NCBI GenBank assembly: GCA_963575745.1
Contig: CAUYUJ010015688.1
Location: 271,501 to 318,098 of the forward strand
Reading direction: 5' to 3'
Source: Prorocentrum cordatum
Lineage: Eukaryota > Sar > Dinophyceae > Prorocentrales > Prorocentraceae
DNA length: 46,598 nucleotides
Part shown: positions 10,065 through 18,724 of the stretch, in pieces
Layout of the letters: each line of letters starts with the position of its first letter
Position numbering within the stretch: position 1 is the stretch's first letter
Position numbers and translations under genes: made by a program
The notes under the pieces: generated by a model
Told to the model about the DNA's origin: nothing
Database searches by the model: none
The model's input: the letters and a program-made list of their open reading frames with translations, nothing else

Positions 10065-10477
10065 ATTACCATTCGGATGGCGCCGCGACGGCCGCCGCGG
10101 ATGGCCACCATCGGACGGCGGCGCCGCCCGCGATGGACCACCATCGGATCGCGGCGCCCCTCGGCCCCCTTCGGGGGGGGAGGGGGAGGGCGGCGCTCGC
10201 GGTTTGCTCCGCCCTTCGCGCGGCCCTTGCCCTTCGGCTTCGCCTTGGCCTTCGCCTCCGCCCCCTTCGCCGCCGCCTCCCTCTCCTTCTTCTCCTTCTT
10301 CTCCTTTTTCTTTTTCTTGTTCTCCGCCTTCGCCTTCGCCTTCTCCTCCTTCTCCTTCAGCAGCTTGTCCCTCGCGTCCCTCAGCGCCGTCTCCCGCTTC
10401 AGCGCCGCGCCCCTCTCCTCGATCGCCTTCTTCAGCTCCACCTCCGCCTCATTCGTCGTCGCCGTCGTCGTCGACAT
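9929..10477 (-). CDS. Lys/Glu coiled-coil ORF fused across the duplication junction
   Basis: From the ATG at 10477 the first about 85 residues match the small Lys/Glu protein at 2177-2455. The stop codon is missing, and the frame runs on through the junction (about 10185) into antisense-frame sequence of copy-1 ORF A. This adds an Arg/Pro-rich tail of about 95 residues. The tail is probably junk read-through, created when the two units were joined. Copies differ at several residues (for example R23G in the helix). Confidence 0.4.
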   Translation of the reverse strand: MSTTTATTNEAEVELKKAIEERGAALKRETALRDARDKLLKEKEEKAKAKAENKKKKKEKKEKKEREAAAKGAEAKAKAKPKGKGRAKGGANRERRPPPPPPKGAEGRRDPMVVHRGRRRRPMVAIRGGRRGAIRMVICRRRRRHPRRQPRCSRRQKMRRLMGRRAHRGPRSGGQPLPPSQL

Positions 10478-10576
10478 CGTCGTCGTCGTCGTCGTCGCAT
10501 CCCGCCTCGTCCAGCCATTGCGAGAGCTGGCGGGCCCGCTCCGTCTGCTGAGCGTTGACGGCCTGAGGCAGGGGAG

Positions 10577-11318
10577 AGCGATAACGATCGCTGGGAGGAG
10601 GAGGATGAGGGGAGGAGGGGGAGGAGGAGGAGGAGGAGGAGGAGGAGGAGGAGGAGGAGGAGGATGAGGAGGAGGAGGAGGAAGAAGGGGAGGAAGGGCG
10701 AGAGGAAGGGGGTGAGGGGGAGGGGGGAAGGGGGGGAAGGGGAGGGAAAGGGGGAGCAGGGGGAGAAGGAGGAAGGGGGGGAAGGGGGGGGAGGCGAGGG
10801 AGGGGGGGAAGGGAAGGACGCGGAGGAGGAGGCGGGGGAGAGCGATAACGATCGCCAGCAAGGTGCCGACCTGGCGGCCCAGCGCCCGCGCGCGAGCCCC
10901 CCGCGCCTCCTCCATCGCGGCGGCTCGCGGCGGCGCGCGGCGCGGCGGCGCGGCGGCGCCCCCGCGAGCTGGAGCAGCGCGCGGCGATCAGCGATCGCTA
11001 TTGCTATCGCTATCCTCCTCGTCCTCCCAGCGATCGCTATCGCTCTCCTCCTCCACTTCCTACTGTCCCCTCCCAGCGATCGCTACCGCTCTCCCCCTCC
11101 ACTTCCTACTGTCCCCCGTCCGCCCAAAACGACGTTAAATCTGTTAAAGCAGTTGGCGCCAAAAACGGCGTTAAAACAGTTAAAGCAGCTTGCTCGTCCT
11201 CCTCCTCCTCCCCCTCCCGAGCGATCGCCATCGCTGCACCTCCGCGATCCCCATCGCTCCCCGCCTTCCCAAGCGAGTGCCATCGCTTCACCTCCGCCCA
11301 GCGATCCCCATCGCTTTG
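10577..11318. repeat. Spacer with dyads and purine-rich tract, copy 2
   Basis: Counterpart of 2561-3297. Dyads at 10577-10592 and about 10841, 11029, 11075 and 11220, with degenerate ones near 11241, 11272 and 11302. The G/A-rich tract (10593-10835) has a different length and composition from copy 1. The paired GTTAAA stretches recur at about 11135-11188. Confidence 0.75.
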
Positions 11319-11399
11319 TTTTTACTTCTGCGCGCGCGGTGACGCGTCCGCCGCGCCCCTTCGGGCGCCGCGCCCGCGCGCGGCACCCCGTGCCAGCGC

Positions 11400-12511
11400 T
11401 CACTGCGGGCGTGCTGCCGCTCCCGCCGCCGCAGAGGCGGCTGCCTCTGCCGCTCCTGCCGCCGCCGCGTGCTGCCGCGACGCCACGTCGTAGCGGCTGC
11501 CTGGCCGCCACGACCAGTCGACCCCGCCGTCGTCTGCGACCTCGAACTGCACCTGCTCCGTCCAATCTTCCCACGCCTGGTCGTAGGAAGCCTTCGCTGC
11601 TGCCGGATAGCCGTCCAGGCCCAGCCTCCGCATTTCTGCCGCAAAGGCATGGTACTGGGCCGACGCCTCGATCCAATGCTGGAACGCCAGGACCAGGGAC
11701 TGCATGCATCGCCTGTGGTGGACCTCGATGTCGGGCCACCACGGCGCCATCTCCCACTCGGTGCCCTCCCCGCCGCGGCGCAGCGCCTCAGGCGCAACAG
11801 GCGGCGGCCTGATCGCCGCCGCCTCGGCGTCCCACCCCTCGCCGCGCGCCCTCGGGAAGCGGCGCGCCGCGCTGCCCCCCTCGGCCTCGATATCGGCCCG
11901 CGGCCGCTTCCGAAGCCGCACCTCCGACGCGGGAGGCGGCGGCGTCGCGGCGCCTCCTCAGTGGCGGCGGCGGCGCCCTCCTCGGCGTCGCCGCCCTCCT
12001 CAGTGACGGCGGCGCCCTCCCCAGTGACGGCGGCGGCGCCCTCCTCAGCGCCGCCGCCCTCCTCAGTGACGGCGGCGGCGCCCTCCTCAGTGACGGCGGC
12101 GGCGCCCTCCTCAGCGACGGCGGCGGCGGCGGCTGGGGCCGCCGAGAGCTCGCGAGCTCGCTGGAGGAGCCACCGACGAGACGCCGCGGCGTTCTCATCG
12201 AGCGAGGGCGCCGCGAACTCGTCGTCGCGGCGAGCGCGTTGCGGCCGCAGCGGCGCGGGCGCCACGGCACCCGACGACGCCACGGGCGGCTTCGCCACTG
12301 GCGGCGGCGCCACGGGCGGCCTCGCCACGCGCGGCGGCGGCGCCACGGGCGGCTTCGGCACGGGCGGCGGCGCCGTCATCCTCGATGGGCACGCCGCCAA
12401 CTCCATGCGGTCGAGCCTCGACGGCACCACGGGCGGCGCCTCGAAGCGCGGCGCCGCCGCCTTCGTGACCAGGTGGCTCGGCGGCGGCCCACGCGGCTGA
12501 CGCGGCCCCAT
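11400..12511 (-). pseudogene. Ala/Glu/Pro-rich protein with W-rich C-terminal domain, copy 2, one frame break
   Basis: Counterpart of 3379-4490, starting at the ATG at 12511 (MGPRQPRGPPPSHL). The Pro-rich part contains KPPVAPPP-type repeats, followed by EEGAAAVTEE repeats. The frame changes at the same place as in copy 1 (about 11949-11957), again because one repeat has GG instead of GGG. The downstream frame ends at 11400 and carries WEMAPWWPDIEVHHRR and WEDWTEQVQFEVADDGG. Conservation of the downstream frame in two diverged copies suggests that it is translated somehow, or was until recently. No family is recognised. Confidence 0.5.
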
Positions 12512-12582
12512 GGCTGCGCGCGCCCGCTGCCGCGCGGCTCGGGGAGGGGCGGGGGTGCAGCGGAGCGGGCGCCGCCGTCGCG

Positions 12583-12740
12583 AGCGATCGCAATCGCTTG
12601 CCCACCGCCCCCTGCCTTCCCAAGCGATCGCAATCGCCCCCTGCCTTCCCAAGCGAGCGCCATCGCTTCAGCCGAGCGATCCCCATCGCTCCCTGCCTCC
12701 CCCCCCCACACCCCCGCGATCCCCATCGCTCCCTGCGTCC
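12583..12740. repeat. Spacer dyad cluster, copy 2
   Basis: Dyads near 12583, 12625, 12656, 12677 and 12717, with spacers CGCA and CCCC and CTGCCTTCCC linkers. The giant poly-C tract of copy 1 is replaced here by short C runs. Confidence 0.7.
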
Positions 12741-12797
12741 CCCCCCCCCCCCCCGCCCGCGGCGCGGCGCTTTTCTCCTTTTCCTCGCGGCGCGGCG

Positions 12798-14843
12798 CTA
12801 CGAGTGCAAGACTACGTAGTCGCCTCTGCGCGTCACGCGCCACGCCCACGCCGTGGGCTCCAGGCAGGCATCGGCCATCTTGATGATGAGGAACTCGTCG
12901 ATCACGCGCCCAGTACTCCTGCCCTGCGAGCGCGCTGAAATTTCGATCCCGCGCGCGACGACGCGCAGTTCGCCAGAGATGGCAGCGCGCGCGTCGAGGA
13001 CGAACATCTCGCCACCGCGCGAGCGAACCACATCGCCCACGCTGTACGTTTGCCCGCCCCAGCGCAGCGAAACCGACACGGAGACGTCGACGTCCCCGAC
13101 AAAGGAGCGCAACTCGTCGGAGTCGGCTGCAGTCCCCGTCAGCGCGTTGCCAGTCGGCCCCGTTTGTTCGAGTTGCCTCTCTTGGTGCAACACTGCGCTC
13201 GCGAGCGCCGTGCACTCAAAGCGCGAGGTGCAAAGCGCTGGTTCGGCGACTGCTTTTACCGTCTTGTTGTGGCGCTCCGTCACGAAGCAGTCGAGCTCCT
13301 TGGGCTCCTGGTGCGCGTTGTGGAGCACGTAGTGGTGCTTGGGCTTCACGTGGCGGACGCCGTAAGCCTGCTCGTGCAAGTCCAGATGGACTTCAGCCGA
13401 TGCAACGAAGTCGTTGCGAGGGGCGGCTGTCCCACGCTTTACGTCCATGAACGCGCGCGCCAGCAGGCCGCGCGCGCGGAGGGGCGCCAGTTCGCGCTCG
13501 AGAGACTCGATGCCGACGGCTTTCTCCTCGGCGAACGCCACCGCGAGGTGGATGGGCGATGCCAGCTCGCTCGCGCCTGCCTTGAATGACTTCTTGCACG
13601 CGGTCGCGTGCCCAGGCGGGAACATATTGTGCGCAGCTCGCGAGCGCCCGCGCTGGAACTGCCAGCGCCGCGTGAACCTGTGGACATCGGGAAAGGTGAT
13701 GCTCGCCTTGCTATTGCACGCCGTCGTAAACGCAAACACCTCCCATCCAACGGTGCCGTTGCTCCACAGGTTGTGCATGCTGTCATATGCCATGTCGGAC
13801 GGCTTCACGACTGCCCGCAATTCCTCATCCTCCAGCAGGCCGTTGGGATGGAAGTTGAAACCGCTGGCCTTGTCGAGCTTCTTGGAGTCACCTTTCGGTA
13901 CATGGCCATGTAACCCCGCGGTCGCCCACGCAGCGGCGAGGTCGTCCCACAGCTTCCACGCGTCGTCGGCTGACTGCGCGTCGAAGCGCGCGAACTCGTT
14001 GCAACGTATGTCGACGAAATAGCCGCCGTCGCCGCCGACGGAGGCATACTTCATGATCGCGTTCTTGCACTTCAAGCGCGGCCTCCAGCCGTTGGCGCCC
14101 CTCAAACATAGGACGCCTTTGTGAGCGTCCATGTCGGCGAGAATCTTGCCAGCCCGCGCCCGCGCCAGCGCCGAGGTGCCGTTGGCAAGCGTCACGGGCG
14201 CGCCAGAGCTCGCCAGCCTGCTGCGCCCGAAGAACACCTCCCTAAGGAGGAGCCGAACAACGCATGAGATGCCGCCGTCCACGCCGTCGCTCACTGTTGT
14301 CCGCAGAATCCCCAGCGGCAGCCACAGCTCTTCGCTGTGCAGATGTGCAACGCCGAACTCTGTGAAGGTAAAGAAAAATACCCAGAATTTCCGATCGTGC
14401 CGCAGGGCCAATGCGTCGCCTGGCGTGACTTCGTCAGCATACAACACCAGATTGAGCGGCGCGCCACGGGCGCTGCTCACCGCCTCCGCGAATCGCTCAC
14501 TGTGCGATGTGCTTTCGCGACACATGTATTTCAGGAGCTTGTCGGCTCGGGCGATCGTCCACTCGAAGGGCGCGCCGCCGCCGTCCACGGGCAGCTGGAT
14601 GGTCGTCGAGGCGGCATTGAGCACGTCATCAAAGGTGTTGCGGATATTTTGTCGGGTTACGTGCTCGGCAACGTCAGGCTGATGCGAGATCTTCTTGGCG
14701 AGCTGTGCGAGGGCTCTGCCCGTGATCCCACTCGTGCGGATGGGCTCGGATATTTTGCGCCGCTTGGCCTTGCTGTCGTCGACGACGTCACCCATCGTTC
14801 GCGCGGCCCTCGCAGTTCCAGAGGCGCGGGCCGACGCGGCCAT
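12798..14843 (-). CDS. Transposase-like protein (TNP2/CACTA-like by motif), intact copy
   Basis: 681 residues from the first true ATG (14843); a second ATG at 14795 is also possible. Visible landmarks: YADEVTPGDAL (D137, E138), a CX12C pair (C246, C259), ADMDAHKG (D237/D239), YDSMHNLW (D354, H357), KPKHHYVLHN (about 501-510) and ERHNK (E524). Scattered Asp residues with a D-x-M-H-N motif and a late Glu are what TNP2-type CACTA DDE transposases show, so a cut-and-paste transposase ancestry is plausible. This is motif-based inference; I cannot align it. No terminal inverted repeats are evident around the gene, so it may be a domesticated or stranded copy. The dyad cluster at 14948-15171 lies just upstream. 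Confidence 0.55.
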   Translation of the reverse strand: MAASARASGTARAARTMGDVVDDSKAKRRKISEPIRTSGITGRALAQLAKKISHQPDVAEHVTRQNIRNTFDDVLNAASTTIQLPVDGGGAPFEWTIARADKLLKYMCRESTSHSERFAEAVSSARGAPLNLVLYADEVTPGDALALRHDRKFWVFFFTFTEFGVAHLHSEELWLPLGILRTTVSDGVDGGISCVVRLLLREVFFGRSRLASSGAPVTLANGTSALARARAGKILADMDAHKGVLCLRGANGWRPRLKCKNAIMKYASVGGDGGYFVDIRCNEFARFDAQSADDAWKLWDDLAAAWATAGLHGHVPKGDSKKLDKASGFNFHPNGLLEDEELRAVVKPSDMAYDSMHNLWSNGTVGWEVFAFTTACNSKASITFPDVHRFTRRWQFQRGRSRAAHNMFPPGHATACKKSFKAGASELASPIHLAVAFAEEKAVGIESLERELAPLRARGLLARAFMDVKRGTAAPRNDFVASAEVHLDLHEQAYGVRHVKPKHHYVLHNAHQEPKELDCFVTERHNKTVKAVAEPALCTSRFECTALASAVLHQERQLEQTGPTGNALTGTAADSDELRSFVGDVDVSVSVSLRWGGQTYSVGDVVRSRGGEMFVLDARAAISGELRVVARGIEISARSQGRSTGRVIDEFLIIKMADACLEPTAWAWRVTRRGDYVVLHS

Positions 14844-14947
14844 CGCGCGCCGGGCTCGGCGAGGCTCGGTGGGCTCGCCACCAGCTCCCTGCGGTCGAGC
14901 CCGAGCCGACGCGGCTATTGTGTGCCCAGCCTCGCCCCGCCCGCCCA

Positions 14948-15171
14948 AGCGATCGCTATCGCTTCATCGCTTCCCCCCTCCAGCGATCGCAATCGCTTCC
15001 CCCCTCCACCTCCGCCGAGCGATCGACGTCGCTTACCCCCTCCACCCCCGCCGTGCGATCGACATCGCTCTCATGCTCGCCCCAGCGATCGTCATCGCTT
15101 CCCCCCCCCCCCCGCCGAGCGATCGACATCGCTTACCCCCTCCACCCCCGCCGACCGATCGACATCGCCTA
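14948..15171. repeat. Spacer dyad cluster between ORF B and transposase-like gene, copy 2
   Basis: Base-for-base counterpart of 7139-7362, with the same seven dyads and the same 13-base C run. Confidence 0.75.
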
Positions 15172-15304
15172 CCATTTTCCCTTTTCTGTTCCAACCGCAC
15201 CCGCCGACAAGCGCCTGTCCACCTGTCGGGGCGCGGCGCGCCGCAGCGCGGGCGCACCGCGGGCAATCGCGCCCTCGGGGGGCGACGTCCTGGCCATCGT
15301 CGGC

Positions 15305-16882
15305 TCAGCCAGGGAGAGCTGCCGTCGACTTGGCCATCGTGCTCACCACCTGGGCCTGCGCGGTCGCCTGCTGCGCGCAGGCGTGGACCTCCTCCGCGGT
15401 CCACGTGAACGTCGACGGGTAGGCCTTGTTCTTATTGATCTTCTCTCCGACCTTCTTCATCGTGCTCAGCTTCTCCAGCAGCCCAGTGGCCTGCGTCATG
15501 CTGGCCTCTGGGATCTTGCTGACCCCTGGGGTGCCAGACTGCATCGCCATCTCCAGCTTGGACATGGGCATCACGATCTTGGCTAGGGAGCGCGTGACCA
15601 GGAGCCTGAGATCTTTCTCCTTATCTGCGTCTGCCTTCTCCTTCTTCTCTGCCTTCTCGCGCGCCTTGCGCTCCTTCTCGGTCTCGGTCGGGGGCGCAGA
15701 AGGTCCTCGCTGTCCGTGCCCGCGCGGGGGCGGGGCGTCCGAGCTGCTGTCGCTGTCCGAGCCCGAGCTGCTGGTGCTCGGCGGCTTCACCTTCTTGGAC
15801 TTCTTGGAAGCAGGGGCCGAATCGGACATCTCAGCGCCCTTGCGCTGGCCCGTGCCACTGCCCTTGTCAGCGTCCTTAGCCTTGCCCTTGGCCGTATCCT
15901 TGCCAGTGTCCTTATCTTTATGTTTGCCGCTGCCCTTGTCCTTATGCTTGCCGCCGTCCGCATTCTTATCTGCGTTCTTGCCGCTGGCCTTGTCCTTGTG
16001 CTTGCCGCCGTCTTTACCCGTGCTATCATCCTCATCCTTGCTCCGATTCTTGCCAGCGTCGTTATCCTTATCGGTACCTTTGATTTTCTCTTTGCCACTG
16101 CCTTTGTCCGTATGCTTGCCGCTGTCCTTGTCCTTGTCAGCGCCTTTGTCCTTATGCTTGCCGCTGTCCTTATCCTTATGCTTGCCGCCGTCATTCGCCG
16201 TGTCCTTGTGGTTGCCGCTGTCCTTATCCTTGTGCTTGCCGCCGTCCTTATCCTTGTCCTTAGCCTTGCGCTTGCCGCCGTCCTTTTCCTTGTCCGCATT
16301 ATTGTCCTTCTCCTTGTCCTTATCCTTGCCCCTTTGCTTCTCCTTGTCTTTACCCTTGCGCGCGTCCTTATCCTGATCCTTCGCCTTGCCCTTGGCGTTG
16401 CCCTTCTTTGCGTCGCTGCCATCGTCGGAATCGCTACTCTTCACATGCGAACCGTCCCCCTCGCCCATGCTGTCATCGGTGCCGTACTGATCATCGTCAT
16501 CGGCCTCATCGGAATGGGGCCCCTCCTCGTCGGGGCACGTGCTCGCCTCAGGCGCGTCCTCCACCTCATCATCGTCCTCATCCTGTTCGAAAGAATCATC
16601 CGTGTCACCCTGGTCGTCATGCTGGGAGGCCGCGGCAGCCTTCTTCCTCATCGTCTTGTTCTCATTCACATTCCCGTCGTCTGAAACTTCGGCCTCGACC
16701 CCTTCGGCTCTCGAGCGACTCGCGATCTGGGACCCCCACTTCTCGAACAGGTGAATGTCCACCTTGTAGCACATTCCCAAAATTGGGTGGGATAACGTGT
16801 CCGTGCACGTCTTGCGGATCCTCTTGTACGGGAACCCCTGCCTCTTGTACCAGCCCAACGGGTAGTAGCCCCCCTTCGTCAT
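15305..16882 (-). CDS. ORF B, Lys/Asp-repeat protein, copy 2
   Basis: Identical product to copy 1 (525 residues). The N-terminal 50 residues read as the direct continuation of ORF A: an aromatic-rich GGYYPLGWYKRQGF segment followed by CTDTLSHPILGMCYKV. ORF A and ORF B are therefore probably one gene interrupted by a one-base frame change. Parts: acidic region about 65-150, KDKD/GGKHKDK repeats about 150-400, Ser/Pro linker, and a helical C-terminal part with SLAKIVMPMSKLEMAM. Localisation and function are unknown; the low-complexity charged repeats suggest a nuclear protein. Confidence 0.5.
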   Translation of the reverse strand: MTKGGYYPLGWYKRQGFPYKRIRKTCTDTLSHPILGMCYKVDIHLFEKWGSQIASRSRAEGVEAEVSDDGNVNENKTMRKKAAAASQHDDQGDTDDSFEQDEDDDEVEDAPEASTCPDEEGPHSDEADDDDQYGTDDSMGEGDGSHVKSSDSDDGSDAKKGNAKGKAKDQDKDARKGKDKEKQRGKDKDKEKDNNADKEKDGGKRKAKDKDKDGGKHKDKDSGNHKDTANDGGKHKDKDSGKHKDKGADKDKDSGKHTDKGSGKEKIKGTDKDNDAGKNRSKDEDDSTGKDGGKHKDKASGKNADKNADGGKHKDKGSGKHKDKDTGKDTAKGKAKDADKGSGTGQRKGAEMSDSAPASKKSKKVKPPSTSSSGSDSDSSSDAPPPRGHGQRGPSAPPTETEKERKAREKAEKKEKADADKEKDLRLLVTRSLAKIVMPMSKLEMAMQSGTPGVSKIPEASMTQATGLLEKLSTMKKVGEKINKNKAYPSTFTWTAEEVHACAQQATAQAQVVSTMAKSTAALPG

Positions 16883-18067
16883 GTGCTTGCTCTCTTTTCC
16901 TTGGTGCTCGTCAGCGTCTCCTTCAAGAACTTTTTGACTGCGAACGTATTTGGGCAGTCCTTCACCGAGGCCCAGAAGCTCGTCCTCTCCTCGACGCTGA
17001 AGCTCTTGAGGCCCGACGATACCTCCTTCCACTCGGGCGCTCTGGTGGCCTGCACCCCTCTCGTGCTGCACAGCGCGCATCTGAACACTTGTCCTTTTTT
17101 GGTGACGCGGACGGGGTACGCCTTCATAACGTCGCATGGTTGCTGGTATCGGCCGCACAAGTAGGCTCTTTCTGCTTCCTCCAAACACAGCTGCTGCGCC
17201 CTCTTGCTTGGGCTACTGTTCAGGGCGAACGCCCCGACTTTCCACTTGGCGCCCGACGCGTCCTCGCCCCAGCCGTCATCCTCGGTTGCCGTGCCCGCCG
17301 CCTTCGCCTTCGGCGGCGACATTGCCTCCGTCGCCTTCGGCGGCGCGCCCTTCGCCTTCGGCGGCGCGCCCTGCTGCTTCGCACCCTTCGGCGGTGGCGG
17401 TGCCGCGCCCTTCGGCTTCGCGCTCGCCGACGCGGCGGCCTGCGGGGGGCCTCCGCTCGCCTTCGCGGAGCTCGCGCTCGCCGACGCCCTCTTCGGCGGC
17501 GGCGGTGCCGCGCCCTTCGACGTTGCGACCGCCGGCCGCATGAAGCTCGCGATGTCGGCGTATCCCGTCCCCTTGTTCCTGGCGGCCTCCTTTGCCTTGG
17601 CCACGGCCTCGGCCTTCTCCCTGGCGGCTGCTTTCACCTCCTCCTTAGCGCGGGCCTTCTCCTTAGCCACGGCAGCGGCCTTCTCCTTAGCGCGGGCCTT
17701 CCCCGTCTTCATAGCTGGCTTCATAGCTGGCTTGGTGGCAGCGGCTGGCCTCTTGAGCGCGGCCCGTGATGCGCCTTCCTCCTCATCAGCCTCCTCATCT
17801 TCTGGCGGCGGCTGCAGCGCGGCTGGCGCCTCGGATGGCGGCGCCGCCGCCGATGGACCACCATCGGATGGCGGCGCCGCCGCGGATGGACCACCATCGG
17901 ATGGCGGCGCCGCCGCGGATGGACCACCATCGGATCGCGGCGCCCCCTCGGCGCCCAAGCCCAACTCTTGGATGAGCGCCCCCTGGATCTCTCCCTCACC
18001 TGGGCCCGCGAGCTGCAACGTCTCCGCGTCGCTGACCTCGCCGAGACGACGACGACGACGACGACGA

Positions 18068-18109
<42 letters not shown>

Positions 18110-18179
18110 CGTCGCTGACCTCGCCGCCTGGGCCCGCGAGACGCAGCGTCTCCGCGTCGCTGGCCGCAGCGTCGGCCAT
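16879..18179 (-). CDS. ORF A, Lys/Ala-rich protein with Cys-containing patch, copy 2
   Basis: The frame ending at 16879 is open upstream to 18276 but has no ATG near its beginning. An ATG at 18179 opens the neighbouring frame (MADAAASDAETLRLAGPGGE). A near-repeat of that peptide (EVSDAETLQLAGPGEG) lies in the ORF A frame beyond the GTC/GAC triplet run, so a one-base change in the run probably separates start and body. The body: SDGGPSAAAPP repeats, a Lys/Ala/Glu helix (about 80 residues), GAPPKAKGAPPKA repeats, and an ordinary C-terminal domain with C-x-x-C (FRCALCSTRG) and two more Cys upstream (LCLEEAE, YLCGRYQQPC), possibly a small zinc site. It ends in ATGA, overlapping ORF B. Confidence 0.5.
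18030..18118. repeat. (GAC/GTC)n triplet run
   Basis: About 25 GAC triplets interrupted by GGCGGC, inside or next to the 5' end of ORF A. It is flanked on both sides by sequence encoding EVSDAETL-LAGPG, so the run sits between two halves of a short duplication. Confidence 0.75.
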
Positions 18180-18348
18180 CGCTTGGTGTTGCTTGGTTGC
18201 CTGGGCGTGGACACGCCCCGCGCGAGGGGCCCGCTAACGGGCTAACGGGCGCGCTTGATCCGCGCGAGGCTGACACCAGTAAGCGCGGGGCCTCTATGCG
18301 TCAGCGATCATCATCGCTAAGTTACTTGCTCGCCTAAGTGGCATAACT

Positions 18349-18690
18349 GACTTAAGTAGCACCCCGTGTTATCCTTTTGTTATCCTTTTGTTATCCTTTG
18401 TTATCTTTTTGCTATCCTGGGTTCGGGGTCATATAGGATAACAAAAGGATAACAAAATGATAACAAGGGTCAAATAGGATAACACAAGGTTACAAAATGA
18501 TAGCAAACGGATAACGCGGGTCAAATAGGATAACATGTTATTATTTTGTTATTTTTTGTTATCCTATTTGACCTTGTTATCATGTTGTTATCCTTTTGTT
18601 ATCATATCGGCCCTGATCCCAGGATAACAAAAGGATAACAAATGATATCAAAATGAAAACAAAAGGATAACACTGGGTGCTACTTAAGTC
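18349..18690. mobile_element. 342-bp foldback element with terminal inverted repeats
   Basis: The left end GACTTAAGTAGCACC (18349-18363) is matched by its exact reverse complement at 18676-18690. The match continues inward with one or two mismatches through GTGTTATCCTTTTGTT. The interior is AT-rich and made of GTTATCC and GGATAAC units in opposing orientation, plus repeated CAAATAGGATAAC with its reverse complement, so most of the element can fold on itself. There is no open frame. It looks like a MITE or foldback element; no target-site duplication is obvious. It is far more AT-rich than its surroundings. Confidence 0.7.
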
Positions 18691-18724
18691 ACTTACGGAA
18701 CTTACCCTACACCTAGCAGCACTT

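Larger units (their letters stand above)
2160..10185 (-). repeat. Tandem segmental duplication, copy 1 (about 8.0 kb)
   Basis: Five coding segments in this interval recur in the same order and orientation in 10186-17945. The offset is about 8021-8023 bp on the left, and drops to 7808-7809 bp after the poly-C tract at 4742, which copy 2 lacks. The unit boundary near 10185 lies in a G-rich run where the ORF A N-terminal region stops and the Lys/Glu gene of the next unit begins. Copy 1 is the more damaged copy: one frame break in the transposase-like gene and several indels in ORF A. Confidence 0.85.
10186..17945 (-). repeat. Tandem segmental duplication, copy 2 (about 7.8 kb)
   Basis: Same gene order as 2160-10185. 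From about 6983 to 9590 versus 14792 to 17399 I find no difference, homopolymers included. The flanking parts (transposase-like gene, Ala/Glu/Pro gene, ORF A N-terminal region) differ by a few percent and by indels. The transposase-like and ORF A frames are unbroken here. Confidence 0.85.

Noticed and set aside
16879-16900. A canonical -1 slippery heptamer at the ORF A/B overlap.
   Set aside because: The sequence there (AAGGAAAAGAGAGC) does not fit X-XXY-YYZ and no clear downstream pseudoknot was seen; base loss in the A run is simpler.
18361-18680. GGATAAC / GTTATCC repeats recall operator-like or telomere-like repeats.
   Set aside because: The units are arranged as inverted blocks between TIRs, which fits a foldback element; they do not form a telomeric tandem array.
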